DNA of 9,936 bases, taken from Alistipes sp. (GTDB taxonomy: Bacteria > Bacteroidota > Bacteroidia > Bacteroidales > Rikenellaceae). Numbering within the stretch: position 1 is the stretch's first letter; each line of letters opens with the position of its first letter. Location: assembly GCA_017559615.1 (NCBI GenBank), contig JAFYRB010000056.1, forward strand, positions 1 through 9,936, written 5' to 3'. The notes beneath the pieces were generated by a model that ran no database searches, was not told the origin of the DNA, and worked only from the letters and a program-made list of their open reading frames with translations. Shown here one piece after another: positions 1 through 6,264 of this stretch. The position numbers and the translations under genes were made by a program.

Positions 1-50
1 AGCACTATGGTCGGCTTTTAGTATATCAACAGCAATGGGTACTTGGTGAA

Positions 51-84
51 ATAAAAGAGGTTGCCCTTTTTTAGGACAACCTCT
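51..84 (-). terminator. Rho-independent terminator of prs
   Basis: An 8-bp perfect stem (agaggttg at 56-63 against caacctct at 77-84) is extended inward by two more G-C pairs after one mismatch. Read on the minus strand it is followed by a U-rich run (ttttat, from 55-51). It lies about 27 bases beyond the prs stop. On the plus strand no T-run follows, so it serves the minus strand. A second small perfect hairpin (gtagct/agctac, 93-107) lies between the stop and this terminator. Confidence 0.85.
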
Positions 85-110
85 GTTGTTTCGTAGCTCA
101 AAGCTACATA

Positions 111-1052
111 TTAGCGGTAGAAGATAGACGAAATTGACTTGTAGTTGTGAACGCGCTCGATAACATCCGCAAAGATAGGCGCTACGCTCAATACTGTAAA
201 CTTCGACAAATCCTCACCCTCCTTCAATGGAATAGTGTCGGTTGTGATAACCTCCTGGATGGCACTCTCGTTGATGCGATCGTAAGCCTTACCAGAGAGA
301 ACAGGGTGGGTAACAGCAGCGCGAACGCTCTTTGCACCCTTATCCATAAGCATATTGGCTGCCATACAGATAGTACCTGCTGTATCAATCATATCGTCAA
401 CGATGATGACGTTACGGCCCTCAACCTCACCGATAGCTGTCATAGAACCTACGACATTTGCCTTAGCACGCTCCTTGTGAGAGATGATGATAGGTGCCTG
501 GAAGTGCTTTGCATAAGATGAAGCACGCTTTGCACCACCCATATCTGGAGAAGCGATAGAGAGGTCTGGAATCTGGAGCTTCTGGATGTAAGGTACGAAG
601 ATACCTGAAGCATACAACGCATCCATTGGAAGGTCGAAGAAGCCCTGAATCTGGTCAGCGTGGAGGTCCATAGTCATCACGCGCTGAACACCTGCTGCGA
701 TAAGCATATTCGCAACGAGGCGAGCTGTGATAGGCACACGTGGACGATCCTTACGATCCTGACGCGCCCAACCGAAGTATGGGATAACCGCGATAACCTG
801 GTGTGCAGATGCGCGACGTGCAGCGTCGGCCATCATCAACAACTCCATAAGGTTATCTGATGGTGGGAATGTAGACTGAATGATAAACACTGTGCAGCCA
901 CGAATAGACTCGTGGAAGCAAGGCTGGAACTCGCCGTCGCTAAACTGAAGGACATCCGAGTCACCGAGCTTAATGCCATACTCGGCAGCAATCTTCTCAG
1001 CGAGGTAGCGTGAGCCACGACCTGCGAAGAACTTGATTTTGTGGATCGCCAT
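111..1052 (-). CDS. prs: Ribose-phosphate pyrophosphokinase (PRPP synthase)
   Basis: This cytosolic enzyme transfers pyrophosphate from ATP to ribose-5-phosphate to make PRPP, the precursor of purine, pyrimidine, NAD, histidine and tryptophan synthesis. The protein has 313 residues, normal for class I enzymes. Visible signatures are FSDGE (37-41), the flexible ATP loop around YFGWARQDR (92-100), the cation/ribose-phosphate signature DLHADQIQGFF (129-139, with His131), the catalytic pair Lys193 and Arg195 in HKERAKAN, and the PRPP-binding loop VDDMIDTAGT (218-227). The ATG at 1050-1052 gives a standard N-terminus (KIKFFAGRGS). The leader has no Shine-Dalgarno, as is usual for Bacteroidota. It lies downstream of engB on the same strand, has its own -7 box, and ends in a terminator. 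Nothing is missing or odd in the reading frame. Confidence 0.98.
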   Translation of the reverse strand: MAIHKIKFFAGRGSRYLAEKIAAEYGIKLGDSDVLQFSDGEFQPCFHESIRGCTVFIIQSTFPPSDNLMELLMMADAARRASAHQVIAVIPYFGWARQDRKDRPRVPITARLVANMLIAAGVQRVMTMDLHADQIQGFFDLPMDALYASGIFVPYIQKLQIPDLSIASPDMGGAKRASSYAKHFQAPIIISHKERAKANVVGSMTAIGEVEGRNVIIVDDMIDTAGTICMAANMLMDKGAKSVRAAVTHPVLSGKAYDRINESAIQEVITTDTIPLKEGEDLSKFTVLSVAPIFADVIERVHNYKSISSIFYR

Positions 1053-1088
1053 AATTAATTATTGAGTTAGGTTAACTTTCTTTTGCAA

Positions 1089-1119
1089 CAAAGTTAGGGC
1101 AAACTATCCGAATAAGCAA
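1089..1119 (-). promoter_or_regulatory. Bacteroidota-type promoter of prs
   Basis: On the minus strand a -7 box TAACTTTG (1089-1096) matches TAnnTTTG exactly, with a TTG (1117-1119) 20 bases upstream as the -33 element. The predicted transcript starts near 1083-1085 and has a leader of about 30 bases before the prs ATG. This suggests prs is expressed apart from engB, although read-through from engB is also possible because no good terminator lies between them. Confidence 0.7.
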
Positions 1120-1139
1120 CTTTTTCGATTGTTAATTTC

Positions 1140-1739
1140 TTAACAATTCGAGAGCGCCTCCTCGATAAACGTGATAATCTCCTCACGTCCTGTGCCTTTC
1201 TCGCTCGAAGAGATGAACATCGGAGGTAGCTCCTCCCACTGCTCCGAGAGGTGGGCTTTGTAGGCTTTGACGTTGCGATTTAGTTGTGCCTGGGAGAGTT
1301 TGTCGGCCTTGGTGAAGATTATACCAAAGGGTATTCCATTTTCACCCAAAAGCTCGATGAAGCGTAGGTCTATCTTCTGCGGCTCGAGACGCGAGTCAAC
1401 AAGCACGAAGAGGAAGTGCATCTTCTCGCACTTAAGCACATAGTCGAGAATGAGCTTCGAGAACTCGCCGCGCGTAGCCTTCGATACACGTGCGTAGCCA
1501 TAACCCGGTAGGTCGACAAGATACCAACTATCGTTGATAAGAAAGTGGTTTATGAGCTTTGTCTTACCAGGCGTACCCGATACTTTGGCAAGACCTTTGT
1601 TGCCCGTAAGCATATTCACCAACGACGACTTACCGACGTTGCTTCGTCCGATGAATGCTATATCCTTAAAATCATCCTTTGGCACTTGCGACACCTTCTC
1701 GGAACTGCACTTGAATTTTGCCTTTATAGTAACTGCCAT
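1140..1739 (-). CDS. engB: Ribosome biogenesis GTPase EngB/YihA/YsxC
   Basis: A 199-residue cytosolic P-loop GTPase of the TrmE-Era-EngA-EngB-Septin class; members of this family are needed for assembly of the 50S ribosomal subunit. All G motifs are intact: G1 GRSNVGKSS (31-39), G2 TPGKT (56-60), G3 DLPGYG (76-81), G4 TKAD (143-146) and G5 SSSEKGTG (177-184). The length and single-domain layout are normal for the family. The ATG at 1737-1739 lies only about 16 bases from a good -7 box, so the leader should be very short and there is no room for a ribosome binding site of the classic kind. It is followed after 87 bases by prs on the same strand; the pairing is of two housekeeping genes without an obvious functional link. 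Confidence 0.97.
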   Translation of the reverse strand: MAVTIKAKFKCSSEKVSQVPKDDFKDIAFIGRSNVGKSSLVNMLTGNKGLAKVSGTPGKTKLINHFLINDSWYLVDLPGYGYARVSKATRGEFSKLILDYVLKCEKMHFLFVLVDSRLEPQKIDLRFIELLGENGIPFGIIFTKADKLSQAQLNRNVKAYKAHLSEQWEELPPMFISSSEKGTGREEIITFIEEALSNC

Positions 1740-1755
1740 ACTCTCGAAATTTCCG

Positions 1756-1763
1756 CAAAGGTA
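1756..1763 (-). promoter_or_regulatory. -7 box of engB promoter
   Basis: TACCTTTG on the minus strand is an exact TAnnTTTG match 16 bases before the engB ATG. No TTG stands at the expected -33 distance; that stretch is A/T-rich. The predicted start near 1750 would leave a leader of only about 10 bases. Confidence 0.6.
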
Positions 1764-1784
1764 CGATATTTATTTATATATGTG

Positions 1785-1816
1785 TTGGAAGGTTAGAAAA
1801 ATTTTTTATACTTTTG
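1785..1816 (+). promoter_or_regulatory. Promoter of the first BACON lipoprotein gene
   Basis: A -33 TTG at 1785-1787 and a -7 box TACTTTTG at 1809-1816 (exact TAnnTTTG) are separated by 21 bases. Transcription should begin near 1821, giving an A-rich leader of about 36 bases without a Shine-Dalgarno before the ATG at 1858. The element sits back to back with the engB promoter in a 118-base intergenic region. Confidence 0.75.
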
Positions 1817-1857
1817 TAATGCAAAACCGAAAAACTTAGAACTAAAATCAAATAACA

Positions 1858-3702
1858 ATGAAAAAGCTATTCTATCTTTTGTTGTGTTTGCCATTGGCAT
1901 TCGCAGCGTGTACCGAGCCTGATACTCCTGGCGTAGAGAATAAGGAATATAACTTGAAGGTGACTTCTGAGACTATCCTTAACTTCGATGCTGAGGGTGG
2001 CGAGGGCGTTATTGCCTACACTCTCGAGGAGAAGACTCGTTTCTCTCCAGTTGGTCAGCCTGTCGTTGAGGCATTTTGCGAGGCTACTTGGGTTTCAGAG
2101 CTTACTGTAGCCGAGAATATCACGTTCAAGGTTGCTGCTAATGAGGCAGATGCTCGTGAGACAAAAATTGTTGTTACCTATGGTGAGCAGCAGGTTGAGG
2201 TAGCTGTGAAGCAGGCGGCTAAGGCCGAGGAGCCAGTCAATGACGTAGTATTCGAGGCTCAGATGCTCGTGGGTGAGTACTATGGTGATTACTTTACACC
2301 AGATGCTGGTAACTACTACATCTTCTTCTCGGACTATGGCTTCGACGCGGAGGGTAACATTCTTACAAACTCTATCTACTATCAGCTTGACCTCTATGGT
2401 GAGTTGTACGAGGGTGAGGCTGTGAATGGCTGCATTCCACTTCCAGCGGGTACATATACATTGGATGCTGACGACACTATGGCTGTTGGTACTATCGGCT
2501 ACTCATACTCTTGCTATATGAAGACCAACTCTTCTGAAATAGAGGTTGAGGCAAGTTTCGACTCTGCAGTTCTCGTAGTTGAGGAGGATGGCTCTTGCAC
2601 TTTGACAGCAGTTGTTGAGGGTGTTAAGCATATCGTAACTTTCAATGGTGAGTCTTCGATTGCTGACCGCCGTGAGGTAAACACTGGTGGTGAGGATGTA
2701 GAGTTGGAGGTCTCTTATGCCTCTGCAACATACTATGGCGACCAGTATAGCCCAGGTGTTGCAGATAACTTCTACTTCTTCCTCTCGGACAAGGGCTTCG
2801 ATGCTGATGGTTGGGAGTTGCCAAATGCTACATACTATCGCTTCGACCTTTTCAGCGAGATTATTAACGTTGAGGATGGCCTTGCAATCCCTTATGGTAC
2901 TTACACTATTGACAGCGGTTCATTGGAGCCATTTACAATTGGCGCACAATACTCGGCATACTACATTATGGATAGTGAGGGTTGGGACTATGCTGTATCA
3001 TCAGGCATCACATCAGGTACTGTTACCATCAGCGAGGATGGCGTTGTTGCTGACCTTGTGATTGCTGGTGCGCACCACGTTGTGACATTCTCTGGCGATA
3101 TCCTTGTGACTGACGCCTCATCAGGCGGTGGCGGTGGCGACTACGAGGGCCCATACTCAACATTGTGGGAGGATTATCGCTGCAACTTCGATGACCACAC
3201 TCTCTACTATGCATATTATGGTGACTACTACGAGGTAGGCTATATGAACTGGACATTCGCAATTATGCCTGACGGTGGCGCTGGCGACTTCGTGCAGTTC
3301 GACGTATTGGCAGATGCTAACAGCACAACAGACTTCTGTGGTGAGTACACTATCTCAAATAGCTACGAGGCATATACCTCACTTCCTGGCGAGATTGACT
3401 GGGATGGCTATATGGTAGGTTCGTGGTACTATACCGAGGATGGCTACACTATGGCTCCATTCGTTGATGGTACAATGTCGGTTGTGGATAATGGCGATGG
3501 CACTGTAACCGTTGAGTTCGACGTTTATGACGACTGCGATAACAACATCACAGGAAGTTGGACAGGCGAGATGAAGTCTGCAGATGAGTTGTATACACGC
3601 GCTGCCGACCTTAAGAAGGGCCAGATGGCTGAGGTAAAGAGCGTTGAGGCTCCTGTAAAGAAGGCTATCGAGGTTAAGAAGCGCGATATCGCGAAGTTCT
3701 AA
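1858..3702 (+). CDS. BACON-domain lipoprotein with three tandem beta-rich modules
   Basis: A 614-residue predicted lipoprotein. The N-terminus is a signal peptide II (KKLFYLLLCLPLAFA) with lipidated Cys18 in FAAC. Residues 31-121 look like a BACON domain (CEATW near 74-78, then V.AN...AR and a strand ending VAVKQA); known BACON proteins are Bacteroidota surface proteins, often thought to bind carbohydrate or mucin. Three copies of one module follow: 129-268, 281-418 and, more diverged, 430-571. Shared landmarks are YYGD, SD.GFDA.G, GTYT(L/I)D and a closing H.VTF.G(E/D); copy 3 keeps YYGDYY, GEYTIS and GSWTGE. A SSGGGGGD linker (421-428) precedes copy 3. The last 30 residues are lysine-rich (8 Lys), in contrast to the acidic rest. 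I do not recognise a named family for the module. The lipoprotein and BACON calls are firm; the ligand is unknown. It has its own promoter and a strong terminator. Confidence 0.9.
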   Translation: MKKLFYLLLCLPLAFAACTEPDTPGVENKEYNLKVTSETILNFDAEGGEGVIAYTLEEKTRFSPVGQPVVEAFCEATWVSELTVAENITFKVAANEADARETKIVVTYGEQQVEVAVKQAAKAEEPVNDVVFEAQMLVGEYYGDYFTPDAGNYYIFFSDYGFDAEGNILTNSIYYQLDLYGELYEGEAVNGCIPLPAGTYTLDADDTMAVGTIGYSYSCYMKTNSSEIEVEASFDSAVLVVEEDGSCTLTAVVEGVKHIVTFNGESSIADRREVNTGGEDVELEVSYASATYYGDQYSPGVADNFYFFLSDKGFDADGWELPNATYYRFDLFSEIINVEDGLAIPYGTYTIDSGSLEPFTIGAQYSAYYIMDSEGWDYAVSSGITSGTVTISEDGVVADLVIAGAHHVVTFSGDILVTDASSGGGGGDYEGPYSTLWEDYRCNFDDHTLYYAYYGDYYEVGYMNWTFAIMPDGGAGDFVQFDVLADANSTTDFCGEYTISNSYEAYTSLPGEIDWDGYMVGSWYYTEDGYTMAPFVDGTMSVVDNGDGTVTVEFDVYDDCDNNITGSWTGEMKSADELYTRAADLKKGQMAEVKSVEAPVKKAIEVKKRDIAKF

Positions 3703-3716
3703 TTTCTCCGTAAAGC

Positions 3717-3757
3717 AAAGAGTGCTTAAGGTCGCTTAGGCACTCTTTCTCTTTTTT
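3717..3757 (+). terminator. Strong rho-independent terminator after the first BACON lipoprotein gene
   Basis: A 14-bp stem (3717-3730 with 3735-3748, one G-U pair) closes a gtcg tetraloop and is followed by ctctttttt (3749-3757). It begins 14 bases after the stop at 3702. The T-run ends only 13 bases before the first ATG of the next lipoprotein gene. Confidence 0.92.
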
Positions 3758-3770
3758 GAATATCATAGCA

Positions 3771-6086
3771 ATGATGATGAAAAGGATGTTTTTAGGCGTG
3801 GCGATGATTGTCGCTGCGGTGGCTGGACTATGCTCGTGTGAGCGTGGCGGCGAGGAGGTTAAGGATAGCGGTATCATACTCTATAAAAGCGAGATAGGGG
3901 TGGGCGTAGATGCCGAGACCTTGCGCTTTAACTACGATATCAAAGAGCGTATCGAGGGCGAGACTTTGCATATAGAGTGTGCCGAGGAGTGGATTACCAT
4001 TGATAAGATTGGAGAGACTATTGTGGAGTTCTCGGTTGCTGAGAATGGTGGTCAGGAGCGTGTGGCAACGCTAAAGTTGTCGTATGGCGCAGAGCGTAAC
4101 ACCCTCAAGGTTCGCCAGAAGGGTTATGAGGCGCCACTAAAACTCACAATCGTGAAGAGCGACGCTACCTCTGTGACCTTCTCTGTTAAGGCTGTCGATG
4201 AGCAGATGACGTGGATTGGCCAGATTGTCGGTAAGGAGTGGTTCGAGAGCTACACAACAGAGGAGCTCCTCGATGAGGATATGCGCTACTATAATGGCGT
4301 TGCTGGTGAGATGGATATCACCCTTGAGGAGTATCTATCGTCGGTGTTGAGTCGCGGCTCGCACGAGAATATCCGTATGTCGGGCCTCGATTCGTTGACC
4401 GACTATGTGGTCTATATCTATGGTCTTTCGGCTTCGGGAGAGGTTACCACGCGTCTGTTCCACGCCGAGTTCTCGACCGAGGCTCCATACGATGGTAACG
4501 ACGTGACGTATGACATTGATGTAGAGGTAAATCGTGCCGTTGCAACAATCACTATCACACCATCGCACGAGGGTGTTGCCTACTTCAATAACCTCATTAC
4601 ACGCGAGGATTTCGAGGCCTATGGCGGTGATATCAATGCTGCTGCGGATGCCGTAATCGCAAAGATTATCGAGGACTATGCAGCGTGGGACTATACCCTG
4701 GCCGAGACCTTCGAGTATAATACCGACTATCTGGCAACGCAGTATGAGTTCGAGGCTATGGCAAACACCGAGTATGTGGCATTTGCCTTCAAGTGGAACG
4801 AGAAGTGTGAGCGCCTTAGTGAGGTGTCATACGAGTGGTTTGAGGTGGGTGAGATTGCACCTTCGGAGAATGTTATCACGATGGAAATCAGCAATGTAAC
4901 GCAGTCGACATTCGACATCGTTACTACCACTACCAACCTCGATCCGTATGTCATTTTCCCTGTGCCTGTGGTAGAGATTGCCAAGATGCGTACCGACGAT
5001 GCGATATTCAAATATCTCCTCAATACGTACGGCACTTCGGGCCTTACCTACTACCTTTGCGAGGGTGGCGTTAAGGGTACGTTCAGAGGCTTGGCGGCGG
5101 GTACGGAGTACGCCGTTTTGGTCTTCGGCTACGAGGCTGGAACGCTCACAACGGCTATGCTTCGCCAGAATATCACCACTGCCGAGGCGGGTGATGTCGA
5201 TGCGTGTGTCTACACTATCGAGGTTACGGATGTCGATGACCGCGAGGCTAATGTGAGCATCACGCCTTCGGACTTTAGCATCTACTACTATTGGAATGTT
5301 TTTGAGGCTTCGATGAGCGAGGCTGATATTAAGGAGTATATCCAAAAGTCGTATAACTCAACATATTACGGCGATTACTGGGAGTTCAGCTACTATGAGT
5401 TGGCGCAGGGTAATGTTAATAGCCGAATCTCGCAGCTTATGCCTTCTACGGAGTACAAAATCATTGTTGTGCCTATGGACCCAAATAAGTTTGAGTACAT
5501 CGGTGCGATGCGCGAGGGTGGCTTCTTTAGAACCGAGGAGGCTATCATTGCCGACATTAAGATTACGGCGGGCTTCGATGCCTACTACGATGGCGATGAG
5601 GTCTATGCCTTGGAGCCTGACTATTGCAGCTCTTGGCAGGGCTGGGTGGTAGTGCCTATGAGTGTAAATATTGAGGGTGAGTTTGACGGCTTCCTCTACA
5701 CTATGTTCACGTATGTCGAGGGCCTTGAGAACCCTGAGATTTACTCGGATAACTTGCTGATAGACAACCTCTACAACGTAGGTGCTTATTGGTCGCCAGC
5801 ATACTTCCGTGGCGAGTGGGATAAGACCATTATGATTGCTGCGGTGGCATTCGACTACGAGGGTAACCCTTCGCCTGTGTATCGTAGCGTTCACACCTTC
5901 ACACGCGACGGAGCGGGCGATGCACAGGAGTTTGTGGACTACTATATGGGTACTATTACAACTTCGCTTTCGGCAAGCTGCGTTTACCGTGACGACCTCT
6001 TGGTTGAGGGCTTCGATGCTTCGATAAAGAGCATCCCACAACCCGAGGTGACAAAGCAGCGACGCTTGGTGGAGTTCCTACGATAG
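3771..6086 (+). CDS. BACON-domain lipoprotein with four FnIII-like modules
   Basis: A 771-residue predicted surface lipoprotein. Three in-frame ATGs (3771, 3774, 3777) precede a signal peptide II ending LCSC, with lipidated Cys23 counted from 3771; 3777 is equally plausible. A TTG at 3756 in the same frame lies inside the terminator T-run and is unlikely. Residues 33-117 read as a BACON domain (C.EEW near 70-74, then SVAENGG..R and LKVRQKG). Four fibronectin-III-like modules follow at about 122-236, 244-360, 367-471 and 478-589. Three of them share the ending L...T.Y......G, where an FnIII domain carries its tyrosine corner; the second has a related ANTEYVAF. They have long helical-looking inserts (e.g. 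EEYLSSVLS, AADAVIAKIIEDY). Residues 592-712 form a separate aromatic-rich domain I cannot assign. The tail ends KQRRLVEFLR. No catalytic motif is seen, so binding or display is inferred. No promoter of its own is recognisable, and a terminator follows it. Confidence 0.88.
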   Translation: MMMKRMFLGVAMIVAAVAGLCSCERGGEEVKDSGIILYKSEIGVGVDAETLRFNYDIKERIEGETLHIECAEEWITIDKIGETIVEFSVAENGGQERVATLKLSYGAERNTLKVRQKGYEAPLKLTIVKSDATSVTFSVKAVDEQMTWIGQIVGKEWFESYTTEELLDEDMRYYNGVAGEMDITLEEYLSSVLSRGSHENIRMSGLDSLTDYVVYIYGLSASGEVTTRLFHAEFSTEAPYDGNDVTYDIDVEVNRAVATITITPSHEGVAYFNNLITREDFEAYGGDINAAADAVIAKIIEDYAAWDYTLAETFEYNTDYLATQYEFEAMANTEYVAFAFKWNEKCERLSEVSYEWFEVGEIAPSENVITMEISNVTQSTFDIVTTTTNLDPYVIFPVPVVEIAKMRTDDAIFKYLLNTYGTSGLTYYLCEGGVKGTFRGLAAGTEYAVLVFGYEAGTLTTAMLRQNITTAEAGDVDACVYTIEVTDVDDREANVSITPSDFSIYYYWNVFEASMSEADIKEYIQKSYNSTYYGDYWEFSYYELAQGNVNSRISQLMPSTEYKIIVVPMDPNKFEYIGAMREGGFFRTEEAIIADIKITAGFDAYYDGDEVYALEPDYCSSWQGWVVVPMSVNIEGEFDGFLYTMFTYVEGLENPEIYSDNLLIDNLYNVGAYWSPAYFRGEWDKTIMIAAVAFDYEGNPSPVYRSVHTFTRDGAGDAQEFVDYYMGTITTSLSASCVYRDDLLVEGFDASIKSIPQPEVTKQRRLVEFLR

Positions 6087-6107
6087 TGACCTATTTCCGT
6101 TGAAATT

Positions 6108-6155
6108 GGGGCAATTATGAGTTTTTACTCATAGTTGCCTCTTTTGTTTTTGTCT
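6108..6155 (+). terminator. Rho-independent terminator after the second BACON lipoprotein gene
   Basis: A 12-bp stem (ggcaattatgag 6110-6121 with ctcatagttgcc 6128-6139, one G-U pair), extendable by two more pairs to 6108 and 6141, has loop ttttta and is followed by ttttgtttttgtcttt. It starts 21 bases after the TAG at 6086 and separates this gene from the next transcription unit. Confidence 0.92.
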
Positions 6156-6214
6156 TTATGATTTACAAAATAGGGCGTTCGTTGAATTTTTTTCGCGCGT
6201 GAGAATGATTATAT

Positions 6215-6222
6215 TATCTTTG
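6215..6222 (+). promoter_or_regulatory. -7 box of the fimbrillin-like operon promoter
   Basis: TATCTTTG matches TAnnTTTG exactly. At the -33 distance there is only a T-rich stretch (tttttttc, about 6187-6194), not a clean TTG. The predicted start near 6227 gives a leader of about 37 bases to the ATG at 6265. This box lies inside the longer open frame that begins at a GTG (6199), which argues against that upstream start. Confidence 0.65.
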
Positions 6223-6264
6223 CTCGCGTTAATTTTAGATATATTGTATTCATTTATGACTATT

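Noticed and set aside
1..50. Possible end of a neighbouring gene at the left edge (open plus-strand frame to a TAG at 72-74, another to a TGA at 47-49; also an open minus frame)
   Set aside because: Fifty bases are too few to choose a frame or strand, and none of the short peptides is recognisable. The frame to 72-74 would run through the prs terminator stem.
147..860. Plus-strand open frames opposite prs (147-521, 660-860)
   Set aside because: They are antisense to an intact, fully conserved prs gene, with no promoter, signal or recognisable motif.
1128..1147. Perfect 8-bp hairpin (attgttaa / ttaacaat) overlapping the engB stop
   Set aside because: It is A/T-only apart from one pair and is followed by A-rich, not T-rich, sequence on the minus strand, so it is not a convincing terminator. 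It may be chance.
3756..3770. TTG start for the second BACON lipoprotein at 3756
   Set aside because: It falls in the terminator T-run and adds five residues ahead of three good ATG candidates. Signal peptides normally begin Met-Lys, as at 3777.
4827..6041. Long open frames on the minus strand opposite the second BACON lipoprotein gene (4827-5345, 5358-6041)
   Set aside because: They lie wholly inside a well-supported gene with clear domain structure. Their translations are low in domain-like pattern and lack a signal or motif, and the strong GAG/GAT codon bias of the sense strand keeps antisense stops rare.
1858..6086. The two BACON lipoproteins as part of a polysaccharide utilisation locus
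   Set aside because: No SusC/SusD pair, glycoside hydrolase, sulfatase or hybrid regulator is visible in the window, so only a general surface-binding role can be inferred.
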